From: Acidovorax benzenivorans
Lineage (GTDB): Bacteria > Pseudomonadota > Gammaproteobacteria > Burkholderiales > Burkholderiaceae_C
Direction: 5' to 3'
Length of the DNA stretch: 64,000 nt
NCBI RefSeq assembly: GCF_028680575.1
Contig: NZ_JAPCKI010000017.1
Coordinates: 56,075 to 120,074 of the forward strand
The translations under genes were made by a program, and so were the position numbers. This document shows, piece after piece, positions 45,716 to 54,853 of the stretch. How positions within the stretch are numbered: position 1 is the first letter of the stretch; each line of letters opens with the position of its first letter. Below the pieces are notes generated by a model. The model was not told where the DNA came from and did no database searches. It saw only the letters and a program-made list of their open reading frames with translations.

Positions 45716-47066
45716 TCCTTATCGTCAAATCTATAGCTATCCTGTCGAAGCATTGCCCAAAAGAATGGGGGATGCCCTTTATGCCGTCACGGGCAGCACC
45801 AAGGCCTCTGAAGCCTTGGTGGTCCCGATCATTCTGTCGGCCGCAGCTGCTGCTGTGCAGGGCGTGGCGGATGTGCAAAAGCCGTACTCTTGTCACGAAG
45901 ACCGCATGCCTACAAGCATGTTCTTTGCCGGGATTGCGAGCTCCGGATGCCGCAAGTCTTCTGCCCTGAAGCAGGTTCAGGGGCCCTTTGAAGAGTTTGA
46001 GCAGGGGTTGTTGCAAGCCCCCCTGGACGATGCGTGCGAAGCTGCCGAAGCCTCCCACCATTTTTTGCTGGAAGAGGCGACGGAGCAGGGTGTGGTGGAT
46101 CTGTTTCGCAGTGGTGCCAAGTCGCTTTTCTATGCTTTGGACGAAGGAGCGCTGCTGTTCGATAAGCGCCTCGATGTGGCTGCCCTGTGTAAGCGTTTTG
46201 ATGGTGCCACCATTCGCCATACCAGCCGTAAAGAGGGCGCAATCTTCGTGACAGACACCCGGGCCTCAATGTGCATGCTGACCCAAGGCGTGACGTTCGA
46301 TCGAGTCATGAAGAAGAAGGGTGACGTGTTGGTGGAGGCGGGGCTGTTGCCTCGAATGCTCATGTCCTTCTGTTCAGACGCTTCTGCTCCTGCAGGACGG
46401 TTTTTTACACCAGCTGCGGTGCCCGGCCAGTACGAGGCACTGATCGCGCCGTTCCATGAGCGTCTTCGCTCACTACTACGTCAATATGCCCGGAGCCTGG
46501 CGACTCCTTCCGGCAAGCGGCAGCTTCTGATCTTGAGCCCGCAGGCGGCGAATCTGTGGACCGCATTTGCGAGAGAGATGGAGTACGAGTACGCGAGTAG
46601 TTCTCTGTGGCGGGATGTGGAGGTGTTCGTGAGACGTGCACCAGAGCACGCTTTGCGTCTTGCCGCCGTGCTTCATTATTTTTCTTCTGGCGATACACAG
46701 GTCTCGGAGACTGCTGTGCAAGCTGCTTGTCGTGTCGTTATGTGGCACCTTGGCCAGGCCAAGAGAGCCTTTGGTGAGCCCCCCGTTGAGATTCGGGCGC
46801 AGCAGTTGGCGGGCATGCTCTACGACTACCTTGTTCGAGCATTGCCTGTCGCTGGTCCAAGCCGCATCAGTCGTAGTCAAGTGTTGCGTTGCGGCCCCCC
46901 AGAACTGCGCAAAGCTGCACATCTCAATTTAGCCCTTCACTCCCTGCGCAATGCAGGACAAATCTCGGTTGTTTACCAGAAAGGGAAGGAGGAGATTGTC
47001 TTGATCAATCCCCCCCCTTCGATGCTCTCGTACGGCATACCCGGAGCGCAGAGGCTGTGGCCCTGA
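45657..47066 (+). CDS. DUF3987-type (YfjI-like) protein
   Basis: ATG 45657 has GGTGAAGGA at good spacing but overlaps the HUH gene; GTG 45708 would just overlap its stop. The 469 residues show a P-loop-like FFAGIASSGCRKSSALKQV, then YALDEGALLFDK and MLTQGVTFDRVM, as in the DUF3987 helicase/primase-associated proteins of plasmids and phage satellites. With AlpA and HUH it makes a compact replicative module. Biochemical role unproven. Confidence 0.65.
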   Translation: MPFGARKETAFLKREHAVFDPYRQIYSYPVEALPKRMGDALYAVTGSTKASEALVVPIILSAAAAAVQGVADVQKPYSCHEDRMPTSMFFAGIASSGCRKSSALKQVQGPFEEFEQGLLQAPLDDACEAAEASHHFLLEEATEQGVVDLFRSGAKSLFYALDEGALLFDKRLDVAALCKRFDGATIRHTSRKEGAIFVTDTRASMCMLTQGVTFDRVMKKKGDVLVEAGLLPRMLMSFCSDASAPAGRFFTPAAVPGQYEALIAPFHERLRSLLRQYARSLATPSGKRQLLILSPQAANLWTAFAREMEYEYASSSLWRDVEVFVRRAPEHALRLAAVLHYFSSGDTQVSETAVQAACRVVMWHLGQAKRAFGEPPVEIRAQQLAGMLYDYLVRALPVAGPSRISRSQVLRCGPPELRKAAHLNLALHSLRNAGQISVVYQKGKEEIVLINPPPSMLSYGIPGAQRLWP

Positions 47067-47084
47067 TGAGCTCAAAGCGGCTGC

Positions 47085-47948
47085 TTAAGCCTTCAGCTTG
47101 CACAGCTTGGCCAGACGTGCGCGGAGTTGAGGGTTTTCTTTGGCCCAGCGGGGAAGTTTTTTTATGATGCCTTCCACCGTCAGGTCCCGGGCATATTGGG
47201 AGACTGTCTCTCCCTTCCCCTGACGTTGCCTAAGTTCGTCTTTGTGCGTTTCCAGGGTTGCTTCTATTTCCACGGAGTACTCATTGCCCAAGGCGGTAAG
47301 GCTGCGGTGCATCTTCCCCTCGCTTGCGGACTCAAGGCACTGGATGATGACTTCCTGAACGGCTTCCATGCCACGATTAGCGCCCTGACCACCCTTGGAG
47401 GAACGGTCTTGGCGGGCTGCTGGTAGCAGGGGAACACCCTTGGGTACCTCAAGGTGCGTTCGCAGGAAGGCAGCCTCCAACTGCAGGGCGAAGAATGGTG
47501 AGACAACCTGGTCCAGGAAGGCTTTTTCCTTGAGGTTGTCTGCGGCAAGCAGCCGTTTCATCAACGCCTCATCGGGCTTCTCGTTGTGCAGTGGGGTGGT
47601 CAGAGGATGCAAATCGTAGAACGCATCATGGATTCGCTGGACCAGAGTCAATGTGCGAAAGTACGCGTATTCGAGGACTTGATTGGCTTCAACGCTCAGC
47701 GACTCTTTACCTTTTGCCAGCGCAGCACGCTTCAGCACAGAAAATTCATCGCCTGCCAGGCTTGTTTCTCCCCAGATTTTTTGCAGTCGGGGAGCGTGTT
47801 TTTCTTCAGTGCGCTTCAGCTGGTCAACAGCCTCATCCCAAATTGCCCTCAATGTTGGGAGCAGTGCGGGAGGAGGACTCGTAAACGCCATGGAGGTTTG
47901 TACTGCCTTGAGGTCGAAAGGAGGTTTTTGGTTGGTATCTGCACTCAT
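47085..47948 (-). CDS. hypothetical protein
   Basis: The 287 residues are mostly helical and Ala/Leu/Lys-rich, with a predicted basic C-terminus (RWAKENPQLRARLAKLCKLK). No domain is recognised. It is convergent with the DUF3987-type gene, separated by 18 bp. The start ATG has no clear Shine-Dalgarno. It could be an accessory protein of the replicative module. Confidence 0.5.
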   Translation of the reverse strand: MSADTNQKPPFDLKAVQTSMAFTSPPPALLPTLRAIWDEAVDQLKRTEEKHAPRLQKIWGETSLAGDEFSVLKRAALAKGKESLSVEANQVLEYAYFRTLTLVQRIHDAFYDLHPLTTPLHNEKPDEALMKRLLAADNLKEKAFLDQVVSPFFALQLEAAFLRTHLEVPKGVPLLPAARQDRSSKGGQGANRGMEAVQEVIIQCLESASEGKMHRSLTALGNEYSVEIEATLETHKDELRQRQGKGETVSQYARDLTVEGIIKKLPRWAKENPQLRARLAKLCKLKA

Positions 47949-48664
47949 GGTGAGGTAAAAATTCGGTTGATGTCTATGCCTGCATACGCGGGCGGCCAGC
48001 GATCATGAGAACCTGATGGCACGAATGCCATCAGACTCTTGAGCATTCCCAAGGATTGCTCGGTTGTGATTGCCGGAGACTCCCAGTGAGCGACGACAGC
48101 ATCTCTGGGTTCAACCGGCGTCGAGGGTTGGCGTAAACAGCCTACTCGAGCGGGTGTGCACCGTTTTCTTAGCTACGCAGCCTCGGGCTGCCGTAGTAGG
48201 TAGTGCTGTATGTTCAATGGAGCTGCGAAGCGTGTCGCAATTCCACCCCCAAGTGTGCATTCTTGGAGTTAAGGCCAGTTTTGCCTTGAGGAAACCCCGT
48301 CCATGTTTTTAATGGACACATGGCTTGCGTTGGGGCCACTTTGCCGTTGCAAGGCGACCGTAGGCTCCAACTATTTTGACCATGTTTGTACTTGAAGGTA
48401 CGGAGAATAGCAGTGTTGAAGAAAGGCGTCTGGATCGGGAAAATGATCAGCGCTACACAAACGGGACATAGACCTCGTGCCCGCGTACCTGTGCTGGGGC
48501 GCTGTTGGCCACCATTACAATGCATGCAGGCGCCCGCCCTACCTGCACGCGAGTAGAAACAGGCATTCTTTTCAAGTCATCGATTTCCCACCTGGGCCTT
48601 GCCGTCGGGGATTTAAACGCGTGCATCTGACCCGATCCGGCATGGTTGACCCGAAGGAAAATCC
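47949..48664. other. gene-free stretch
   Basis: About 700 bp between divergent genes. Short frames exist but none convinces. AT-richer near 48,350-48,430. It may contain an end of the replicative module, but no repeat pair was found by eye. Confidence 0.4.
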
Positions 48665-49873
48665 ATGACTTTGAAAGAATTGGCATACGCAGCACATGCC
48701 GCCCTCCAAGACCGCGCCGGTTGCGTCATCAAACGCAGTCATGTTCACGAGCTTTTAGCTGCCACCTTTGGCAGTCGTTCATGGGCATCGTTTCACGCCA
48801 GATTTCTGCTTGCGGATGCTGGGGTGGGTAACGTCCCCGTCGATGCATTGCCCAAAGTGACGGGGCGTGCGCTTCAGCTCGGATACGACCAGCGCACAGC
48901 GATTTCTGTCGTCCACACACTCCTGGAATTTGTTGAAACCCATCGACTGTCTTGTGTTTCTCGGGCCGAGTTGCAGGCTGTGTTGCTGCCACCAGCGCAG
49001 TATGCGAAAGACGATCAGGAGGATGAGGACGAGGATGCTGATTGGCATGAGGATCCACCCAGTGCGGATTTCGCTGCAGCCCGGCTGACGAGAGAACTGA
49101 TCGAAAAATCGCCCCTCTTGATCCACGGATTGAAGCAGTATGCTGATGAATCCGATCCACAAGGTCATTTCTTGTTGGCGGCACTGTATCGCTGCAAGCG
49201 CCCCAATCCGTACCTCCATGAGGAATCGCTCAAAGGACGCGTGCTCAACGCGGTGGAGCAGGGCTGGGTGGCGGAGTACCTGCGTCAAGTGCCGAGACAC
49301 CGGCTGTACGAGTTCCATCTCAAAGAAGCTGCATTGGGCGGTGTAAGGGCTGCAGCACTTGAGTACGGTATGAGCTTCGACAGTAGTGAGTTTCTCGCTT
49401 TGGCTGAGCGGCTGGAAGGCGCCGTGGATGCACGCCAGATGGCCCAGATCGCCTCGACGCCCAATGCAAGGGGGCAGTGGCTTCGCGAGGCTGCACAGAA
49501 GGGCGACGAAGCGGCGTTGGAGGATCTGGCGGCCCAAGGAGATGATTGGGCAGAGGAGCAGTTGGCCCAACGCGGGGACGTCTACTGGATACGCCGAGCC
49601 GCCGAGCGTGCAATCGAAAACCGTGAAGCGGGACGTGCGTGGATGTGGCAGCACCTCGCATTGAAATTCGGAGCTGATTTAACGAAGTCGACCATGAGGG
49701 CCTACCACGATGGCGGAAGTCACAATGGAGAGTTCTACGACAGTGACTTTGGCGGCCCACTGTTTGTCGATGGCGACGAAGGCCTTCTATTGCCACCCCT
49801 CAGTCGGGCAGATCAGTCCGCAGCAAAGGGCAAAGCGCAGACGATCTTCGCAATGGCGAAGCAGCGTGGTTGA
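48665..49873 (+). CDS. Sel1-like/alpha-solenoid hypothetical protein
   Basis: The 402 residues start TLKELAYAAHAALQDRAGCV, followed by IKRSHVHELLAATFGSRSWA. This N-terminal module seems to occur in other plasmid and island proteins. An acidic low-complexity run (DDQEDEDEDAD) is followed by helical Ala-rich repeats (for example WLREAAQKGDEAALEDLAA) that resemble Sel1/TPR units. It may be a scaffold protein. It heads a region of ICE-like genes. Confidence 0.5.
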   Translation: MTLKELAYAAHAALQDRAGCVIKRSHVHELLAATFGSRSWASFHARFLLADAGVGNVPVDALPKVTGRALQLGYDQRTAISVVHTLLEFVETHRLSCVSRAELQAVLLPPAQYAKDDQEDEDEDADWHEDPPSADFAAARLTRELIEKSPLLIHGLKQYADESDPQGHFLLAALYRCKRPNPYLHEESLKGRVLNAVEQGWVAEYLRQVPRHRLYEFHLKEAALGGVRAAALEYGMSFDSSEFLALAERLEGAVDARQMAQIASTPNARGQWLREAAQKGDEAALEDLAAQGDDWAEEQLAQRGDVYWIRRAAERAIENREAGRAWMWQHLALKFGADLTKSTMRAYHDGGSHNGEFYDSDFGGPLFVDGDEGLLLPPLSRADQSAAKGKAQTIFAMAKQRG

Positions 49874-50008
49874 TCCAACTGCCGATCCGGACGGGAGGTA
49901 CTTTCGACGGGATGAACGCCTCGTGCGACCGCACGGCGAAGTGATTTTCCCTGCGGGACTGGATAGGGCCTGAAAGCTCTGAGGGGGCGAAAAAAACAAG
50001 CACGGATA

Positions 50009-50044
50009 GATCGATCCACACGCCTTCGGGGCGTGGGATCGATC
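50009..50044 (-). terminator. strong hairpin, possible terminator
   Basis: GATCGATCC with CACGCC pairs with GGCGTG with GGATCGATC around TTCG. On the minus strand it is followed, after 13 nt, by a T-run. It could end transcripts from the lipoprotein genes to its right or act bidirectionally. Confidence 0.4.
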
Positions 50045-50119
50045 ATCTGGCCGGTCGTCTTGGTTTGTTCCCCGTAGAGCCAATCGCGATGTGAATTGAT
50101 ATCGCAGCCGCAAGGTGGC

Positions 50120-50887
50120 CTACAGATTCCCGGCCACTCTCCATCCGTTGTCCGTCTTGATCATCTGCCGCTCGCCTTCGATGGAAGTCTCCACCCCGGC
50201 GTAGTAGTCATCGGACGAGCCTTTGCCATCCATCACCGCCCTGTAGAGGATCCCTAGGGGCTTTCGAGTGTCCCGATAGCCAAAACATGCCAGCGGGACC
50301 TCCGGTTTGGAGGGCTGGGCATACGTCTGGACCTTGCCCGAGCTGGTCGCGTACAGCAGGTTCGTGGCCCGGTTTTTGTACTTGTCAAAGACTCCGTTGG
50401 ATGCTGAAAGCCACTCCTTGCCGAGAGCCTCTTTCTGGCTGTACAACTCGCGCATTTCCGCACTGTGCTTTTGCCTGTCGCCTATGAGGTAGCCCCGCTC
50501 ATCCTCCTGTGCCAAGTACTTGTCCTGTGCAGCTTTGCGCACCGCATCGACGGCGTCTATCTGCTCTTTGTAGCTGCGATCGAGCTCCACCATTTCCTTC
50601 TCGTATTCAGAAAACAGTGCTGAAGCAGTGCGGAACTTCTGCAAATCCTGAGCCAACTTGCCCTCAATCTTCACCTTGACGGTGGCGGTGAATTTCACGT
50701 TGGCAATATTCTTGTTGTCCGAGTTCGGAAAAAACGTGTTCGTGATCGTCGCGCTGTCCACGCTGGCGTATTCGCAGGACTTTTGCAGCTCACTGGTCAT
50801 CGAGCTTGCAAGCTCAGACCCCGATGGGCTGTTGGAGCATGCCGCCAGCAAGCAGGCCAGACCACAGAGAGATAGTTTTGTTTTCAT
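50120..50887 (-). CDS. lipoprotein of unknown function
   Basis: The 255 residues start with a lipoprotein signal (lipobox LLAACS). A helical, charged middle (residues 85-175) follows, and the C-terminus is beta-rich with a conserved-looking end TDNGWRVAGNL. The ending resembles that of small DUF4878-type lipoproteins. Role unknown. It is followed upstream by another lipoprotein gene on the same strand. Confidence 0.6.
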   Translation of the reverse strand: MKTKLSLCGLACLLAACSNSPSGSELASSMTSELQKSCEYASVDSATITNTFFPNSDNKNIANVKFTATVKVKIEGKLAQDLQKFRTASALFSEYEKEMVELDRSYKEQIDAVDAVRKAAQDKYLAQEDERGYLIGDRQKHSAEMRELYSQKEALGKEWLSASNGVFDKYKNRATNLLYATSSGKVQTYAQPSKPEVPLACFGYRDTRKPLGILYRAVMDGKGSSDDYYAGVETSIEGERQMIKTDNGWRVAGNL

Positions 50888-50953
50888 GGTGATTGGATGG
50901 GGTAAAAGTGAAGTGGGCGGTTTTATGAATGAAAGGGAAGGGCGGGGCAGGCA

Positions 50954-51232
50954 TCACAGCCCGTTTTCCTTGATGCACTGAATCACAGCGGCTGCGAACG
51001 CCACCTGGATCTTTCGGTGCTGCTCCGTACCCAGGATTTCTCCAAAATCGATGCCATCGATCTTGTGGGTCGCGTTCACCTTTTTGTAGGCACAAGAGCA
51101 GTTCTCGCGGCTGGCGCCCATGCTCACGCAGCCCCCCACAAACGCCCGCTCGTTCTTGGAGCTGCAGGCTGACAGCGATGCCGCGAGCAGGACTGCCACG
51201 GCGGTGGTCCTGGCCATTGCTTCAAATCTCAT
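50954..51232 (-). CDS. small lipoprotein
   Basis: ATG 51232 (MRFEAMARTTAVAV) gives 92 residues; the internal ATG 51217 also fits. The lipobox is LSACSS. Three further cysteines (GGCVS, NCSCAYKK) suggest a disulfide-stabilised periplasmic domain. No family recognised. It is on the minus strand beside the other lipoprotein and two small membrane proteins. Confidence 0.6.
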   Translation of the reverse strand: MRFEAMARTTAVAVLLAASLSACSSKNERAFVGGCVSMGASRENCSCAYKKVNATHKIDGIDFGEILGTEQHRKIQVAFAAAVIQCIKENGL

Positions 51233-51313
51233 AAGACACTTTCTTAAAGAGTGGGCAGGGCAGGGGAAGGCTTGCAGGGCCACTCCGTCCTTCCCCTGCA
51301 CCTACGGTGCGAT

Positions 51314-51445
51314 CTACCCCTTGCCGCTGGCCAGGCGCACCACAATCCACAGCACCAGGAAACCGACCATTTCCCAGGAGCTGAAGATCAAGAAAAACAG
51401 ATAGATCCCGAACAGCGTCAGGATCACGCGGGCGATGAAAGCCAT
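51314..51445 (-). CDS. 43-residue single-pass membrane protein
   Basis: A short frame from ATG 51445 to TAG at 51314 reads AFIARVILTLFGIYLFFLIF then SSWEMVGFLVLWIVV and RLASGKG. Two hydrophobic stretches make a small membrane protein. Start context is weak. It lies in line between the lipoprotein and the next small membrane gene, as in other ICE accessory clusters. Confidence 0.45.
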   Translation of the reverse strand: MAFIARVILTLFGIYLFFLIFSSWEMVGFLVLWIVVRLASGKG

Positions 51446-51481
51446 TGGCAGTCTTCGGTAGGCTGGCAAGTACGCCAGGCA

Positions 51482-51694
51482 CTACGAGCTCATCAGCACC
51501 GCCACAAAGATCAAAACCACGATCCCCGCGATCACAGGGCCCAGACTCGGAAACAAGGCAACCGGCCACAACACGCCTTGCCCCAGATGGAACGCAAAGC
51601 TGCGAAACGGCTCCGGACCCCAGAAATGCGCATAGACCGCGTACAGCAGTCCGATTAAGAAATACCCCGCGATCAAGATACGACCGAGCTTCAT
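51482..51694 (-). CDS. small membrane protein, about 70 residues
   Basis: ATG 51694 has GAGGGAG upstream; a longer frame would start far upstream inside the XRE gene. It reads KLGRILIAGYFLIGLLYAVY, then a loop, then LGPVIAGIVVLIFVAVLMSS: two transmembrane helices. No domain recognised. The XRE regulator is divergent from it. Confidence 0.55.
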   Translation of the reverse strand: MKLGRILIAGYFLIGLLYAVYAHFWGPEPFRSFAFHLGQGVLWPVALFPSLGPVIAGIVVLIFVAVLMSS

Positions 51695-51821
51695 TGCAAC
51701 AACTCCCTCAAAGTGGAACGCCGCGCGTCCCGTGGTTAAAAACAAAAACACCCACAGAGTCGTTTGCAATTGAGAAGCAAACTCCGTAGATGCAAATAAA
51801 GCAGAACCGCATCCTTGCGCG

Positions 51822-52115
51822 GTGCCTGCCAAACCCACCCCACCCACACGGCTGCCTGATCCGACCAACCTGCGCGAAGTCCTCGCTTACTGGGTGCGGC
51901 TCTTGCGTGTGCAGAAAGAGTGGTCCCAGGAGCGCCTGGCCCACGAGTGCGACCTCGACCGCACCTATGTGTCGGCCATCGAGCGCTGCAAGTGGAACGT
52001 CTCGCTGTCCAACATCGAGCGCCTGGCCCATGTTCTGGGTGTCGCTCCGTGGGCTCTGCTTAAGCCGCCCGAGGTGCCAGCACCGACCAAGCGCCGGGCG
52101 AGCCAGGCACAGTAA
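51822..52115 (+). CDS. XRE-family helix-turn-helix regulator
   Basis: GTG 51822 gives 97 residues; the exact start is uncertain as no clear Shine-Dalgarno is seen. The HTH_XRE fold is clear: LREVLAYWVRLLRVQKEWSQ, then RLAHECDLDRTYVSAIE and SLSNIERLAHVLGVAPW. Such regulators control plasmid and ICE maintenance genes. It is divergent from the small membrane protein and lies upstream of the zinc-ribbon and H-NS-like genes. Confidence 0.72.
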   Translation: MPAKPTPPTRLPDPTNLREVLAYWVRLLRVQKEWSQERLAHECDLDRTYVSAIERCKWNVSLSNIERLAHVLGVAPWALLKPPEVPAPTKRRASQAQ

Positions 52116-52376
52116 AAGCCTGGATCCAGTAGCTCCTCGCTGCCCAGCCGCCCTAAGGCTCAAATCGCCATCTATCCTCCTGTTAGGTTTGTGACATTAT
52201 GTGATGCAAACTCATCAGATCAACGCAGCCACAGGGCAGCGGTTGACGTCACTGTGGCAAAGTTGGCAGGAGTGCAGCGCAGTTGCAGTGATGCCCTTCG
52301 GTGAGCCGAGTGGTCACCAGATTGCTACCATCGTGCTACCCACCGACAACACCCCGCGACAAGCCCTTTCCGAGAC

Positions 52377-52580
52377 ATGCCCACGAATCCACCTGCCACT
52401 GTCAACCGCTGCGGCTACTGCGGCGCCAGCAGCTACCACCGGGTGGTCGCGCGCGACGAGGCGGGCGCCATGCGCTACACCTCGACCCTCCAGTGCACAG
52501 GCTGCGGCCGTGAATTCACCGATCTGCAGGACTGGCGGCAGGGCGGACAGGCGGCACAATCCGCTGCTGCGGCCCCATAG
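52377..52580 (+). CDS. small zinc-ribbon protein
   Basis: The 67 residues have two C-x-x-C pairs (RCGYCGASSYHR and LQCTGCGREFTD), the plan of a zinc ribbon. The C-terminal end is Ala/Gln-rich. It may bind DNA or a protein. The 260 bp upstream hold no clear gene. Confidence 0.5.
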   Translation: MPTNPPATVNRCGYCGASSYHRVVARDEAGAMRYTSTLQCTGCGREFTDLQDWRQGGQAAQSAAAAP

Positions 52581-52647
52581 CAGTGCCTGGGCCGGAGCAT
52601 TGAGGCTGACCACCACACCCCTCTGACTCGTTGCCATCGTCGCAGTC

Positions 52648-52701
52648 TTCTTCTTCTTCTTCTTCTTCTTCTTCTTCTTCTTCTTCTTCTTCTTCTTCTT
52701 C
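52648..52701 (+). repeat. (TTC)18 microsatellite
   Basis: Eighteen uninterrupted TTC units lie 17 bp upstream of the H-NS-like ATG. Read in frame from a TTG at 52631 the tract codes a run of about 18 serines; otherwise it lies in the leader or promoter region. As the unit is 3 bp, slippage would not shift frame but would change spacing or Ser number. Confidence 0.9.
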
Positions 52702-52717
52702 GTTCCCCCGCAATTCC

Positions 52718-52993
52718 ATGCCCAGCTACTCCGAACTCCTGGCCCAGAAAAAATCCCTCGACGCGCAAATTGCCCAAGCCCACAAGGCGGAATCCGTGCA
52801 GGCGCTGGCCACTGTCCATGAACTGATCGCGGAGTTCGGCTTCACTGCCCAGCAGGTGTTCCCTTGGAAGCCGCAGCCCAAGAAAGTCGCCGCCAAATAC
52901 CGCGATCCCGATACCGGCGCGACCTGGTCCGGCCGGGGCAAGCCGCCCCAGTGGATTGCGGGCAAGGACCGCGCGCCCTTTGTGATTGCCTGA
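52718..52993 (+). CDS. H-NS-family nucleoid-associated protein
   Basis: ATG 52718 (PSYSELLAQKKSLDAQIAQA) gives 91 residues. A coiled-coil oligomerisation region comes first. The C-terminal DNA-binding region follows, with YRDPDTGATWSGRGKPPQWI, the H-NS motif. H-NS-like proteins silence horizontally acquired genes; ICE-encoded copies can modulate the host network. The alternative start upstream would add the poly-Ser tract. No strong Shine-Dalgarno is seen before either start. Confidence 0.82.
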   Translation: MPSYSELLAQKKSLDAQIAQAHKAESVQALATVHELIAEFGFTAQQVFPWKPQPKKVAAKYRDPDTGATWSGRGKPPQWIAGKDRAPFVIA

Positions 52994-53048
52994 GCTGCAC
53001 TGAAAAAGAGCCAGACAGCGTGGATGCACTGTCTGAGCGCCCGCCAGA

Positions 53049-53762
53049 TCACGTGGCGCCCTGGGCCTTGCCGGTAGACAGTGTGATCGCCGAGAGGACC
53101 AGCCCACAGTCCAGTCCCCCCTCCACCGTACGCGCCGACCACACCGCCCGAAACTCCGCCACTCGTACGGCTGCCTCATGGTGTGGATAGGCCCCAGGGA
53201 CCAGACGCTGGTTGTGCCCCAACCCCCATCCAGGATGCACTTGTGTATCCAGGACCAGGAGTCCTGAAGCCTCTTTGCACACGGCGTTGCCTGATCCATC
53301 CCCCACCGGTCTCCAAGGCCCCTCCACCCCGACCACCAGCATCCATTGAGGCGCAGGGCTGGGTCGTCTGGTAGCTCCCCGCACCTCCCTGGCTATCGAA
53401 TGCCAGAGCAGCAGCACCAGACCTCCGTGGTGAATTGCGTCGTGGCACAGCGCCAGCAAGTCCGAAGGTGCTTGCTCCCAGACCCGCTGAGCATGGAATC
53501 CAGGAAGTAAGCGCTGCGCATGGTGCAACACCCCGGCCGCACTGGTCACTGAGGGCACTGCCACCCGCTCGCCAGTGAGCAAGGTCACTGCCTGCTGAAG
53601 TGCCACCGCCCCCGTGCGATGTGGCGGCGCTCGATGCCTCACCAGAATCCCCGGAAGCACCTTGGCACCAGGTTCTGAATCCGGACCACATCTGTAGCAC
53701 GGCACCGTCTCCATCACCAGGCCCACGGCATAGCGCCGAACCAGCCCTTCAGGCCCCCGCAT
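53049..53762 (-). CDS. hypothetical protein of the ICE-like module
   Basis: ATG 53762 (MRGPEGLVRRYAVGLVMETV) is taken because it begins 14 bp inside the end of the upstream gene. The 237 residues have CYRCG near the start and an HHGGLVLLLWH stretch in the middle. The remainder is Gly/Ala/Val-rich. No domain recognised. It probably forms a pair with the upstream gene through overlap. Confidence 0.45.
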   Translation of the reverse strand: MRGPEGLVRRYAVGLVMETVPCYRCGPDSEPGAKVLPGILVRHRAPPHRTGAVALQQAVTLLTGERVAVPSVTSAAGVLHHAQRLLPGFHAQRVWEQAPSDLLALCHDAIHHGGLVLLLWHSIAREVRGATRRPSPAPQWMLVVGVEGPWRPVGDGSGNAVCKEASGLLVLDTQVHPGWGLGHNQRLVPGAYPHHEAAVRVAEFRAVWSARTVEGGLDCGLVLSAITLSTGKAQGAT

Positions 53763-54744
53763 GGGAAGCCCCCGGATCACCTGTTGCAGTGACTCGCACT
53801 CCCAGCGCCTCCTTCTTGCGATGCAGCTTGCCCCGTAGCGAAATCGGAGGAGATGGCGCTCTGGCCCTGTGTGTACCCAGGTCGTCCCCATCCCCCGGAT
53901 GCGCGCCCTCAGTTCCAGGCTCCGGATAGAACTCCTCGACAACCTCCACACCTTCCTCTTCCGATTCCTCGAACTCCCCCAGCGCCAAGCCTTGCCGTGC
54001 TGCTTCATCCAGCGCCGCCTGATCCAGCCCCAGCGCAGCCTGCTGCACTCGCTCCTGCCGTGCCAACGCCACGACCTGGCCCAGACTACTACCGGCTCTG
54101 AGAGTCAGATCCACGTAGTAGATCGGCGTGCGGTGCGACAGCGTGGTGGACTTCCCCCGCAGCCGAAGCTCCAGTGGCAATCCAGCCAGCAACCCACCCG
54201 ACACCGCAAAAAGATACCGCAGGCGTGCCGACAACGTCCGAATGCTGTTGAACCCCGTGGTTCGGAACACAAAGCTGCCCAACTCATCACCAGCCGTGCC
54301 CGTTTCGGTACTGCCATCCGCCTCCACCCGCACGTACAGCCTTCCATACGGCTTGCAGTTCCCGTCCTGCGCGAGCGCACAGACAGCGGGCGAAGGGCAG
54401 GGCAGGGACTGCATCCCCGACAGGGTCACCCGCTTGCAGCTCTCCCCGTCCCCCACACACAGGGGTCTCCCCGTGGCCCGGTCAAACATCGTGTAGTTCG
54501 CCCTGAGGCTCAGATCCGGGTCATCAAACAGCAGCCGCACCGGAATGCTGCGCAGCTTGGCCCCCGGCTCCTTGCGCAACTGCGCATCCACCGGATGCGG
54601 AACCCACCCTTCCTTGTTCTGTACCTGGCTGGTCAGGGTGAACTCATCGTCCTTCTCCGGAAGACGGCGTCCTGCCTTCTCCACCACCCGCCCAATCGCA
54701 ATGCGCCCGATCACGGGCGGTGTCAAAGCCAAACCTTTGAGCAT
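53749..54744 (-). CDS. hydrolase/metal-binding-type ICE protein
   Basis: ATG 54744 (MLKGLALTPPVIGRIAIGRV) gives 331 residues. Cysteine clusters are in PLCVGDGESCKRV and SLPCPSPAVCALAQDGNCK. A middle domain contains SFVFRTTGFNSIRTLSARLR, and an acidic region (EEGVEVVEEF) follows near the end. I recall proteins of this pattern annotated as hydrolase or metal-binding protein in clc-like ICEs and phage-related islands, possibly linked to recombination directionality. That name is from memory. It follows YqaJ. Confidence 0.6.
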   Translation of the reverse strand: MLKGLALTPPVIGRIAIGRVVEKAGRRLPEKDDEFTLTSQVQNKEGWVPHPVDAQLRKEPGAKLRSIPVRLLFDDPDLSLRANYTMFDRATGRPLCVGDGESCKRVTLSGMQSLPCPSPAVCALAQDGNCKPYGRLYVRVEADGSTETGTAGDELGSFVFRTTGFNSIRTLSARLRYLFAVSGGLLAGLPLELRLRGKSTTLSHRTPIYYVDLTLRAGSSLGQVVALARQERVQQAALGLDQAALDEAARQGLALGEFEESEEEGVEVVEEFYPEPGTEGAHPGDGDDLGTHRARAPSPPISLRGKLHRKKEALGVRVTATGDPGASHAGA

Positions 54745-54774
54745 GTGAATCTCCTCGTTGAATGTGAAAACACC

Positions 54775-54820
54775 CCCCCAAAAACACAACGGGCCTCACC
54801 GTCACCGATGAAGCCCGCTG
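54775..54820 (-). terminator. Rho-independent terminator after the YqaJ gene
   Basis: On the minus strand AGCGGGCTTCATCG pairs with CGGTGAGGCCCGT (short loop) and is followed by TTGTGTTTTTGGGG. It lies between the YqaJ stop and the start of the metal-binding gene. Confidence 0.65.
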
Positions 54821-54853
54821 CTGGGGAATGCGTTGAATAAAGATGAACCCGCC

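Noticed and set aside
52201..52626. Plus-strand frame over the zinc-ribbon gene
   Set aside because: The second half is the out-of-frame zinc-ribbon gene; only the first 60 codons could be real and they match nothing.
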